From assembly GCA_040219575.1 (NCBI GenBank), contig JAVJSD010000110.1, positions 20,922 to 84,921 of the forward strand: 64,000 bases of DNA, given 5' to 3'. The notes under the pieces are model-generated. The model was not told the DNA's origin. It did no database searches and worked only from the letters and a program-made list of their open reading frames with translations. Positions 24,588-32,358 of this stretch are shown one piece after another (position 1 is the stretch's first letter; every line of letters begins with the position of its first letter). The DNA is from JAVJSD01 sp040219575 (GTDB lineage Bacteria > Planctomycetota > Planctomycetia > Pirellulales > Pirellulaceae). Position numbers and translations under genes: made by a program.

Positions 24588-24675
24588 CATATGCGCCACA
24601 TATGCGCGGGACATGCGCGGGAGATGCGCGAGCGATTGGAGACATGCGCCGCATATGAGTTTCGCCGCGCATGCG
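24588..24675. promoter_or_regulatory. Helically phased ATGCGC repeat array
   Basis: ATGCGC begins at 24591, 24602, 24613 and 24624, exactly 11 bp apart, and again at 24644. CATATG palindromes lie at 24588, 24599 and 24652, and CGCATGCG is at 24668-24675. The copies would lie on one face of the helix. The array is between the leftward primase gene and the rightward recombinase pair, so it could be an operator for both or a recombinase or excisionase binding region. Confidence 0.6.
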
Positions 24676-24689
24676 TTTGACCGCAGACA

Positions 24690-25028
24690 ATGTCCGTAAT
24701 CAGCGCGGAGAATTGGAACCAGAGATCGCCGTCGGGAACGCCCACCGTTCCCAGGCCCGCATTTTTGGGGAAACTTTCCGTGCCTTCTTCGCCAAACCTA
24801 GCTGGACTTCGTTCGCCAACCGGGCATCATGGACCCGAGTCCGGTTCGGTCGCCGAACGCCCGCTGTCAATACAGTGGTTGTCGGACGAACGGATCGCCG
24901 AGGCCCGCCGCGTCTGGTCGAAGGCTTATGGCCGTGTGATCAGCGAGGAGGAGGCCATCGAGATATTGATGAACGTCCGTCGGCTCGCGGAGGTTCTATT
25001 GCGTGCCGAAGAGGAGAAGGAGTCATGA
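24690..25028 (+). CDS. Small protein coupled to the serine recombinase
   Basis: This 112-aa protein's last 55 residues (LSIQWLSDERIAEARRVWSK, then VISEEEAIEILMNVRRLAEVL) form a helical unit of the kind found upstream of recombinases. The first half is low-complexity and the start at 24690 is uncertain. Its stop overlaps the recombinase ATG (ATGA), so the two are co-translated. It may act as a partner or directionality factor, or it may be an accessory protein of unknown role. Confidence 0.62.
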   Translation: MSVISAENWNQRSPSGTPTVPRPAFLGKLSVPSSPNLAGLRSPTGHHGPESGSVAERPLSIQWLSDERIAEARRVWSKAYGRVISEEEAIEILMNVRRLAEVLLRAEEEKES

Positions 25029-26560
25029 ACGTCGTAATTTGGGCGCGGGTATCATCCCGCGAGCAGCGAGAGGGTTATTCCATTGATGCACAGCTTCGCT
25101 TCAACCGCGACCGGGCTCAGGCTAACGGCTGGCATGTTGTCCGAGAATTCGTCGTTGCCGAATCAGCGAAGCGAGGTGCGGAGCGCCGTGCATTTAATGA
25201 GATGTTCGCCTGGGTGAAGGCCAATGCCAAACGTGAGAAGATCAAGGCGATATTGAGCCACAAGCTCGACCGCGTCTGTCGCAACATGCGAGACGCCGTC
25301 CGGCTCCAGGAACTCGAAGACTCGTGCGGCGTGCAATTGGCCTTCGTCGATAACCAGTTTGGCCCCGGTGCCGCAGGAGCGTTGTCGTTCAACGTGATGG
25401 CCGCCGTCGCCCAGTACTACAGCGATAATCTGCGGTCGGAAGTATTGAAGGGGATGGATGAAAAGGTGCGGCAGGGATGGCCGACGGGCCTCGCCCCCTA
25501 CGGCTACCTCAACGTCGAGGACCGCGACGAACCGGTGCAGCCGCATCCTGAGAAGTCGCGGACGCTGGTTCGTATCTTTGAGCTTTACGCCACGGGAAGC
25601 TACACGTTCAAATCGCTCGCCGACAAGCTTGAAGACGAAGGGCACGTCTTCCGCAAGAGCCAGCCTCGCTTCCACCGCCCGGCGCTTTCCTACATACTCA
25701 ACAACCGATTCTACATCGGGGAACTGAAGCGCAATGGACAGGTGTTTGAGGGACGTTATCGGCGGCTGATCGACCGGGCCACGTTTGACGCCTGCCAGGA
25801 TGTGTTGCACGGCCGTAATCGACGAACGGGTAGACCCGAACTTCCCTACTCGGGCGGCTTGTTCCAATGTGCCTTCTGTGGCCAGTCGATCACCGGAGAA
25901 CGCATCCGCCGCAAGCTCAAGAGCGGCGGCGTCAACGAGCACGTGTACTACCGTTGCGCGAATAACGATCCCGGTCCAGACCACCCTCGGGTCCGCTGGA
26001 AGGCAGAAGACTTGGAACAGGCAATCGTCGCGGATCTGGAACAAATGCGCATGGCGACGCCCGAGGTGGCCGCATGGTTCCGCACCGAGCTACGTGCGTC
26101 GGTGACCGACCTGACGGCCTACCGACGGCAGCAGTCCAAGTCGCTGGCCAAGCGGAAGACGGAGTTGGCGACCATGCAGGACCGCCTCCTGAACGCCTAC
26201 CTCGCGGGCACGGTGGAGGAGGTTGTCTACAAGGCCAAGTCGGCGGAACTCAAGGCGGAAGCGGCTAGGGCGGACGAGACGTTGGCCCAGATGGGCGACG
26301 TGGACCCGTCCCGCGCGGAAACGGCGCTGGCGCTCTTCGACTGGACGCAGAACGCGGCGGAAATCTGGCGCGGTTCAAACAATCGCGTTCGGCGCGAGAT
26401 ACTCGATTCGGTTTGTTTGAACCGTACTTTGACCGACCTAAACCTAGACGCCACAAAGAGAAAGCCCTTCGACGTTTTCGCCAAAGGGCTCGAAATCAAG
26501 AATAGTCGGGGCGACTGGATTCGAACCAGCGACCTCTGCGTCCCGAACGCAGCGCTCTAG
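25025..26560 (+). CDS. Large serine recombinase (integrase)
   Basis: This 511-aa enzyme integrates or excises the element. It has a resolvase domain with WARVSSREQREGYSID (catalytic Ser10) and LSHKLDRVCRNMRD, a recombinase domain (GLAPYGYLN, then ILNNRFYIGELKRNG), a zinc ribbon (FQCAFCGQSITG and YYRCANND) and a coiled-coil region. It starts at 25025, coupled to the upstream small gene. The last 17 or so residues (GDWIRTSDLCVPNAAL) are simply the antisense of the tRNA-Pro gene, in which the stop codon lies. The C terminus therefore depends on the host junction, and integration at this tRNA is the natural reading. Confidence 0.93.
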   Translation: MNVVIWARVSSREQREGYSIDAQLRFNRDRAQANGWHVVREFVVAESAKRGAERRAFNEMFAWVKANAKREKIKAILSHKLDRVCRNMRDAVRLQELEDSCGVQLAFVDNQFGPGAAGALSFNVMAAVAQYYSDNLRSEVLKGMDEKVRQGWPTGLAPYGYLNVEDRDEPVQPHPEKSRTLVRIFELYATGSYTFKSLADKLEDEGHVFRKSQPRFHRPALSYILNNRFYIGELKRNGQVFEGRYRRLIDRATFDACQDVLHGRNRRTGRPELPYSGGLFQCAFCGQSITGERIRRKLKSGGVNEHVYYRCANNDPGPDHPRVRWKAEDLEQAIVADLEQMRMATPEVAAWFRTELRASVTDLTAYRRQQSKSLAKRKTELATMQDRLLNAYLAGTVEEVVYKAKSAELKAEAARADETLAQMGDVDPSRAETALALFDWTQNAAEIWRGSNNRVRREILDSVCLNRTLTDLNLDATKRKPFDVFAKGLEIKNSRGDWIRTSDLCVPNAAL

Positions 26561-26580
26561 CCAGGCTGAGCCACGCCCCG
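26506..26580 (-). tRNA. tRNA-Pro (anticodon CGG), candidate prophage attachment site
   Basis: Read on the minus strand it folds as a full cloverleaf: acceptor CGGGGCG/CGCCCCG, D arm GCTC/GAGC, anticodon arm CTGCG-TTCGGGA-CGCAG (anticodon CGG, proline), T arm with GGTTCGAATCC, and discriminator A. CCA is not encoded. The 3' end faces the prophage. The serine recombinase stop lies inside it on the opposite strand. This is one end of the element; the matching partial copy should lie beyond the left edge. Confidence 0.93.
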
Positions 26581-26818
26581 CTTGTTGCGGTGGTCTTCAG
26601 GAAACAATCGTGCGTCCAAGGCGGGCGATTCGGGAGGGCTTCGCCGCCGGGGGATGGACACGCTTCGACGGACGGCGGTTCGGCCAAGCGTCGATGTTCC
26701 CTGAAACCGCAGAATGTACCACGAGAAGGGTCCGACGGGAAGTCCGGCCGAACGTCGGGGCCGACGCAAACCGGTGGGAAACCGCGGATTAGCGTTCCTC
26801 CTTAGGAGAAGGAAAAGG
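26581..26818. other. Spacer between tRNA and host NHL-repeat gene
   Basis: I see no gene here. Short open frames on both strands lack ribosome sites and family features. It should contain the tRNA promoter on the minus strand, but no convincing consensus is visible. Confidence 0.5.
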
Positions 26819-26845
26819 GAATCCCTCGACGCTTTCGAGGGATTC
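26819..26845 (-). terminator. Terminator after the NHL-repeat gene
   Basis: GAATCCCTCGA and TCGAGGGATTC form a perfect 11-bp stem with a 5-nt loop. On the minus strand it is followed by CCCTTTTCC. It lies 37 bp beyond the stop of the leftward gene at 26882. Confidence 0.75.
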
Positions 26846-26881
26846 GCCTTCTTCGGCGGCCGAACCACTCCACTTGCCTGA

Positions 26882-27967
26882 CTACGAGACTTTTCGCAGC
26901 AGACTGACCCGGCCGGTGGGAACCCATTCGGCGACGTAGATGTTGCCGGCCCGGTCGAAGCAGGCGTCGTGCGGGTGGATGAAGCGGCCGGCCCGCCAAC
27001 GCTTGGGCTCGCTCCGCATGCGGAACTTGTCGGCCAGCACCTCCTTCGTCCAGGCCTCGTCGTAGCCCAGGTGGGTGATGACTTGATTGTCGCGGTCGAA
27101 GAGGGTGATGCGGGCGTGCAGGTCGGGCACCAGCATCGTCTCACCCTGGATGTCGATGTCGGCGGGGAAGCTGAGATCGTTCACAAAGCCGAGGTGCTCG
27201 CCGTCGAGCGTGAAGTATTGCAACCGGGCGTTGGCGCGGTCGGCCACCACCAGCGACGGCTCGCGGCCGGGCCGATCGTCGAGCCACAGACCGTGCGGCG
27301 TGCGCATCTTGCCGGGCGCCTCGCCGGCGCCGCCCCACGTGCGGACCCACTTGGCGTGCTTGTCGTACTGGTGAATGTAGTGCGAGCCGTAGCCGTCGCC
27401 GATGTAGAAGCCGCCGTCCGGGGCGAAGGCGATGTTGGTCGGCTTGTAGCTGACGGCCGGATCGTCGTACACGCCGGCCTCGGCGGGCTTCTCCTTCTTC
27501 CAGACCTGCTCCCCCTTGGTCGTCGATTTGGCGACGATGCAGTTCTTCACGTCGGAAAGATAGAGGAATTCCTCGCCGCCTTCCTGGCGGATGTCGATGC
27601 CGTGGCCGCCGCCGTGATACTCCTTGCCGAAGGAGCGAACGTATCGCCCGTCGGCGTCGAACACGACGATGGCGTCCATCGGCTCCTTGCCGTGGGCCCG
27701 GTGCTTGATGTAGATCAGCCCCTCGCGGTCGATGCACACGCCGTGCGTATCGCCCCACACCACGTGGCTGGGCAGTTCGCCCCAATTGTGGATCGCTTCG
27801 TATTTGTGCTCGCCTTCGCCCAGCACGGGCGCCTTCGAGCCGGCCTTATCCGACGCGTGCAGAAACATCGGCGCCAAAGGCGCGGCGGCCGCCGCCGCGC
27901 TGACGGCTTTGAGGAAGGTGCGACGGGTGGAGGGTTGATTGTCCGGCGAAGGTTTCTTGTTCGACAT
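26882..27967 (-). CDS. Exported NHL-repeat (six-bladed propeller) protein
   Basis: This 361-aa protein has a Tat-type leader STRRTFLKAVSAAAAAAPLAP near residue 15, so it is exported folded. The body has repeated blades with GVCIDREGLIYI, NIAFAPDGGFYIGDG, TPHGLWLDD and HPHDACFDRAGNIYVAEW, the NHL pattern. Such planctomycete proteins are common beside sulfatases; ligand and reaction are unknown. I start at 27967, with GAGG about 9 nt upstream. A frame extension to 28033 crosses a palindromic repeat and is rejected. Confidence 0.85.
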   Translation of the reverse strand: MSNKKPSPDNQPSTRRTFLKAVSAAAAAAPLAPMFLHASDKAGSKAPVLGEGEHKYEAIHNWGELPSHVVWGDTHGVCIDREGLIYIKHRAHGKEPMDAIVVFDADGRYVRSFGKEYHGGGHGIDIRQEGGEEFLYLSDVKNCIVAKSTTKGEQVWKKEKPAEAGVYDDPAVSYKPTNIAFAPDGGFYIGDGYGSHYIHQYDKHAKWVRTWGGAGEAPGKMRTPHGLWLDDRPGREPSLVVADRANARLQYFTLDGEHLGFVNDLSFPADIDIQGETMLVPDLHARITLFDRDNQVITHLGYDEAWTKEVLADKFRMRSEPKRWRAGRFIHPHDACFDRAGNIYVAEWVPTGRVSLLRKVS

Positions 27968-28005
27968 GGGAAGCCTCGTGGGGCGGGAGTGGTTGGTAGT
28001 AGAGT

Positions 28006-28073
28006 CGTAGCCGACGCTGCCAGCGTCGGTCAATCGATGCGATTCAGCGCCGACGCTGGCAGCGTCGGCTACG
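28006..28073. repeat. Palindromic dispersed repeat, family A
   Basis: Two 24-bp arms starting CGTAGCCGACGCTGCC (28006-28029) and ending GCAGCGTCGGCTACG (28050-28073) are perfect reverse complements 20 bp apart. Each arm is itself nearly palindromic. A variant lies at 63764-63786. Confidence 0.85.
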
Positions 28074-28076
28074 GGG

Positions 28077-29657
28077 CTACCGCGACGGCGTGCTGACCGA
28101 TGGCAGGTGGTCGGCCATGCCGGCGTCGGTGCGGTGGAGTTCGGCGATCAGCGCGGCCCGCATCTTCTTCAGGCGGGCGGCGTGTTTCTTGTCGAGGGCC
28201 AGGTTCGTCAGTTCCTCGGGGTCGTTCTTAAGGTCGTACAGTTCCTCCATTTCGCCCTCGACGAGCGTGCGGATGTATTTGTAGCGGCCGTCGACCAGCG
28301 AGATCCACCAGGGGATGTCGTTGATGTCGCGCACGGCCGGGTCGGTCGGCACGCGATCGGTGTCGCTGCCGTATTCTCTGCCCGTGAGCGTCAGCAGCGT
28401 GGGATGCGGCCACTTCGCCTGCGGGTCGCTGAGCAGCGGCGTGAGATCGTGCCCGTGCATCTTCCAGGGCGGGTCGATGCCGGCGAAGCGGAAGAACGTG
28501 GGGACGAGATCGACGCCGCCGACCGGCGAGCTGCAAACGGCGCCTACCGGCAGACGGCTGGGCATCGACACGATAAGCGGCGAGCGGATGGTGGCGTCGT
28601 ACGGCGCCAGCTTGTGACGGAAACCGTGCTGTCCCCAGCCGAAGCCTTGATCCGAAGTGAACACGACCAGTGTGTTGTCGAGTTGTCCCGACTCCTCGAG
28701 CGTCTTCATCAGGCGGCCGACGCCCTCGTCGATGGCCAACACGCCCTGATGGTACTGCCGCACCCAGTCGGAAAGCGTGTCGCCGTGGATGCCGGGCGCC
28801 GGGTCGACGGTCAGCATGTCGAGTTCCTTGCCGCGCAACACGGGCACGCCGTCGGGGCCTTCCATCCAGTAGTTGATCTTCTGCATGTACGCCGGCTTGC
28901 CGGGCCGGGGCGGATAGATGTCGGCCGGCGTGGGAACCTTGGCGTCGGGCAACGCGTCGAGATGCCGCTTGGCGGGCGTGAACGGCGCGTGCACCGCCCC
29001 GTAGCAGAGCCACAGGTACCACGGCTTGTCGGCGTCGCGGTGCTGGCCGCGAATGAACTCCTCGGCCCACTTCGTGTAGTTGTCGGTGGTGTAGCCTTCG
29101 ACAAGCTCCGCCTCGCCGCCGTTGGTTTCGATCAACTGGTCCTTGTAGTAGGCGCCCGAGTTCTTCGTATGACGGGGGCGATTCCAGACCTTCTGGTAGT
29201 CCCAGTCGCGGCCGGCGCCGGTGTCGGTTCCCGTGTGCCACTTGCCGATCTGGGCGGTGGTGTAGCCATTCTCGCGAAACACTTTCGGCCAGAACGGGCA
29301 CTGGGCCGGATCGTACGTGCTGCCGGGATACTCGCCGACCATCCGCATCGACTCGACGCCGTAGGGATGGTGGCCGGTGAGCAGCATCGCCCGCGAGGGC
29401 ATGCACCAGGTGCCGATGTAGGCGTGGGTGAAGCGGACGCCGCGTTTGGCGAGGGCGTCGATATTGGGCGTGCGGACCCAGTCGTACGCTTCCGGGTAGC
29501 AGCCGACGGTGCGGTGCGAGTGGTCGTCGGTGTAGATGAACAGGATATTCGGAGGCGGGGCCATTTCGGCTTCGGCGGCCGTCAAACGGGTCAGCGCGAC
29601 GGGAGGGAGCAGGAGCAAGACGAGCAGCGCGGCGCGGCGAGGTTGAAAGTGGAGCAT
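28077..29657 (-). CDS. Secreted arylsulfatase-type sulfatase
   Basis: This 526-aa protein has an N-terminal signal peptide (ALLVLLLLPPVALTRLTAAEA). The formylglycine signature C85-M-P-S-R sits in TWCMPSRAMLLTGHHPYG, and metal-binding residues are seen in FIYTDDHSH (DD at 44-45) and VVFTSDQGFGWGQHG. It would hydrolyse sulfate esters of polysaccharides outside the cytoplasm once the Cys is matured. The NHL-repeat gene follows on the same strand after 110 bp, and the two may work together. The substrate cannot be told. Confidence 0.93.
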   Translation of the reverse strand: MLHFQPRRAALLVLLLLPPVALTRLTAAEAEMAPPPNILFIYTDDHSHRTVGCYPEAYDWVRTPNIDALAKRGVRFTHAYIGTWCMPSRAMLLTGHHPYGVESMRMVGEYPGSTYDPAQCPFWPKVFRENGYTTAQIGKWHTGTDTGAGRDWDYQKVWNRPRHTKNSGAYYKDQLIETNGGEAELVEGYTTDNYTKWAEEFIRGQHRDADKPWYLWLCYGAVHAPFTPAKRHLDALPDAKVPTPADIYPPRPGKPAYMQKINYWMEGPDGVPVLRGKELDMLTVDPAPGIHGDTLSDWVRQYHQGVLAIDEGVGRLMKTLEESGQLDNTLVVFTSDQGFGWGQHGFRHKLAPYDATIRSPLIVSMPSRLPVGAVCSSPVGGVDLVPTFFRFAGIDPPWKMHGHDLTPLLSDPQAKWPHPTLLTLTGREYGSDTDRVPTDPAVRDINDIPWWISLVDGRYKYIRTLVEGEMEELYDLKNDPEELTNLALDKKHAARLKKMRAALIAELHRTDAGMADHLPSVSTPSR

Positions 29658-29813
29658 GCGGTCACGTTCTGGAGCGAGTCGGTGAAGGATTTCATCCGGG
29701 GGGAACCCTGACAGAGGACTATTCTAACTGGTCGCCGACCGAATCTGTAGCTTCTGCTTCGGGCCTGCGAGCAGCGTTTGTTGAGGCCTGCGAGAAACAT
29801 GTCAGTCGCTTCT

Positions 29814-29868
29814 CCTTGCTGGCGCTACGGGCTCGGGCGTATACGGCGAGCCCGTAGCGCCAGCAAGG
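29814..29868. repeat. Palindromic dispersed repeat, family D
   Basis: A perfect 22-bp inverted repeat, beginning CCTTGCTGGCGCTACGGG, has an 11-bp spacer. It lies in the 261-bp gap between the sulfatase and methyltransferase genes, where I see no gene. Confidence 0.85.
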
Positions 29869-29918
29869 AAGAGTTGCAACGACGTTGCGCCACGATCGAC
29901 ATGCTGACTGCGCGTTGC

Positions 29919-32276
29919 TCAACCGACCGCGTCGATTTCGCGAATGAGCCTCAGAGAGGCGAGAATGGTGTCGATGAGATGCGCCTCCGCAACTTGCTCC
30001 GATCGGGAAGACTTCTGGCGACGCCGTTTTCGCAGCCAGCGAGGCAGCACCGCGTAGCCGCCCACGCGCCACTGGCGCACCTCCAGCGGCGTCTCTTCCG
30101 CCGGCGACTTGCTGATTTCCGCGAATTGGACGTCCGTGCTGCGAGCGAGATGAACGGCGATCAGCCTGCATCCCAGAGTGCGCAGGCGATGGAAACGCTT
30201 TGGATCGTCGATGGGAGGAATTCGCGGGAAATCGACGCGCAGCTGGTCCTCGTAGCGATGGCGGAACTCGCCGCGGAAGAACGTCGCATAGAGATAGTGA
30301 AAGATATCTTCCGGGCCGATCGCATCGCGCGGCTCGTCTTTCGCTACCGTCGCGGTCGGCCGGTAATTCAGCTTCAGTCGCCGGGCGAACTGTTCCGCGA
30401 AATCCTGGCTGAGATTCGGCCGCCGCGCACACGGATCGCCTTCGTTTGGTTGACCATACAGCCACAAGGGCGCGACGAACGGCGCTCCGTGCGTGCTGTA
30501 GAACACGCGGTCGCTGGCCAGCATGTCGGTCGCCAGAAAGTGATCGTACGGCCCGTCGCACGTGCTCTGCCGCATGAAGACCAGCGCCAGGTTGGGGCGC
30601 AGCAGATGCCGCATCGTGGCCAGGCGGGCTCGGCCGACCAGTCGCGGCTCGTAATAAATCCAGCGTCGATCAAACGGCGCCACCAGATACTCGCGCAATC
30701 GCCCTTCATCGAACGACAAAGTGGAGAGTCGGTCGGCGAACTTTGCTCGCGCGCGGTCGAGGAGCATACGTTCGTGCTCGTCGGCGATTGAATCGAGCGG
30801 CCGTCCGTCGAGCAGCGCCGTCATGCGGACAGCCAGCGTTTCGCGACGGAGGTCGGTCAGGATGGCGTCGTTCTTGGTTTGCACGCCGGAGATGTATTCC
30901 GGGAAGATCTCGTCAAGCCGCGGCCAGTTGTGATACTCGTCGGAAGGAGGGCGCCGAGGCACAAAGTCGTGATGCGGCGCCGAGGCGGCCAACGTTCGCC
31001 AGGGCGTTGTTTCGAGATCGCCGTTGTCGAGCGCGGCGAACTTTTCCTCACGAGACCCACGCAGCGCGTGGTAACGGACGTGCGCCGCCTCGCAACTGCT
31101 GCCGGTCTTCACGAACACACCGATCGCCACGCCGCGGCGGATGCCGAACACGTTCTCATCGTCGGTGCGCGACCTGGCGTCAAGTCGGGCGTCGACGTCG
31201 CCGCCGAGGTCGAGCAGATAGATCTCATCGAAGGCGCCAGCCAGACTGCGGCGCATGACACGATGGGTCAGCCCGTCGAGATACGTGCGGCTGGTGATCA
31301 TCGCCAGCACGCCGCGGCCGGCCCGCTCGATCCAGAACTGTCCCCAGCGGAGGAACTTGATGAAGTCGTCGTCGAGATTCAGTTTCCGCTCGTTGAGGCC
31401 GACCTTGTAATCGCGCAGCAGTCGGTCGATCCACGCTCCCTTGTTCTGCCGGCCGAAGTTGGCGTAGGGAGGGTTTCCCAGAATCACGGGCAGCGCGTCG
31501 CCTTCGCCGAGCACCCGCGGGGCCAGCGTCTCGCCCGCCGTCAGTGGATTGACGCATTCGAGGCGCAGGGCGTGTTGCTGTCCAGGGCCAAGGCGGCGGC
31601 CCAGCAGCGTCTGGGCCACCGCCTGTGTGGCCGGCAGCACCTCGAATCCCACCAGCGAGTCAGCGTCAAGCTGTGTGCGTCGACTCGCGTGATGGTCGAT
31701 CACGCCCGCCAGAAACGCTCCACTACCGCAAGCCGGATCGATCCAGCGGAGGGCGTTCAAATCGGGAAAGCAGCATTGCACGCGGTGTTCGATGGACCGC
31801 AACATCCAATCCACGATGGGCCGGGGCGTATAGAACACACCACGCCCGCGGCGCAGCGGCGCGTCGGCGGCCCGCAGGTACAGTTCGTGGAATTGAGCCA
31901 TCGGATCGAGGCAGGCGAATTCTCGCCGCACCTGGTCGAGCACGTCGTCGAGATCGGCGAGCGCCAACAGGTCGATCATCGCCCGCGCGGGATGCGATGG
32001 CTCGAGGCGCTTTGTGATGGCTTCCAGCCGGCCGTCGCGGGCGGCGAGCAACATCGCGAATGCTGCCAGTTGCGCCGCCGCGGCGAAACGCGCCGGCGAT
32101 GTCGAGCGGAGTTGAGTGCGTATTGCGTCGCTCAGCGGAGCGTCGCCGATCTCACACAGGAATTCGACCGCTGAAATGCCGCCTGACGACAATTCATCCC
32201 GCAAGACGTCCGCCATGCAGACCAGCGCGTCGGCGAGCGACGTCGGCGTGACGATCGGTTTTGAAGGTGCATCCAT
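29919..32276 (-). CDS. Stand-alone type ISP-like N6-adenine DNA methyltransferase
   Basis: This 785-aa enzyme has GVFYTPRPIVDWML (about 146-159), motif I DPACGSGAFLAG (180-191) and the catalytic NPPY (268-271), as in gamma-class adenine methylases of type I/ISP/BREX enzymes. The C-terminal part, with EYISGVQTKNDAIL, IYYEPRLVGRARLATMRH and YSTHGAPFVAPLWLYG, looks like the target-recognition domain of type ISP systems. The nuclease and translocase parts of a true ISP enzyme are missing, and no other restriction gene is adjacent. It could be an orphan modification gene or part of a split defence system. Confidence 0.87.
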   Translation of the reverse strand: MDAPSKPIVTPTSLADALVCMADVLRDELSSGGISAVEFLCEIGDAPLSDAIRTQLRSTSPARFAAAAQLAAFAMLLAARDGRLEAITKRLEPSHPARAMIDLLALADLDDVLDQVRREFACLDPMAQFHELYLRAADAPLRRGRGVFYTPRPIVDWMLRSIEHRVQCCFPDLNALRWIDPACGSGAFLAGVIDHHASRRTQLDADSLVGFEVLPATQAVAQTLLGRRLGPGQQHALRLECVNPLTAGETLAPRVLGEGDALPVILGNPPYANFGRQNKGAWIDRLLRDYKVGLNERKLNLDDDFIKFLRWGQFWIERAGRGVLAMITSRTYLDGLTHRVMRRSLAGAFDEIYLLDLGGDVDARLDARSRTDDENVFGIRRGVAIGVFVKTGSSCEAAHVRYHALRGSREEKFAALDNGDLETTPWRTLAASAPHHDFVPRRPPSDEYHNWPRLDEIFPEYISGVQTKNDAILTDLRRETLAVRMTALLDGRPLDSIADEHERMLLDRARAKFADRLSTLSFDEGRLREYLVAPFDRRWIYYEPRLVGRARLATMRHLLRPNLALVFMRQSTCDGPYDHFLATDMLASDRVFYSTHGAPFVAPLWLYGQPNEGDPCARRPNLSQDFAEQFARRLKLNYRPTATVAKDEPRDAIGPEDIFHYLYATFFRGEFRHRYEDQLRVDFPRIPPIDDPKRFHRLRTLGCRLIAVHLARSTDVQFAEISKSPAEETPLEVRQWRVGGYAVLPRWLRKRRRQKSSRSEQVAEAHLIDTILASLRLIREIDAVG

Positions 32277-32358
32277 GCCTCGTTCGACCAGGCCGGCCCG
32301 ATCACCTACTTGTCTGCTGCAACGGCGAGCCGCCGACTTGAAGAGTACGCCAGGCCGC

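Noticed and set aside
26590..27144. Small open frames between the tRNA and the NHL-repeat gene
   Set aside because: They have no ribosome sites or family features and overlap the terminator and the NHL gene.
28107..29711. 534-residue open frame on the plus strand
   Set aside because: It is an antisense shadow of the sulfatase with the CMPSR motif.
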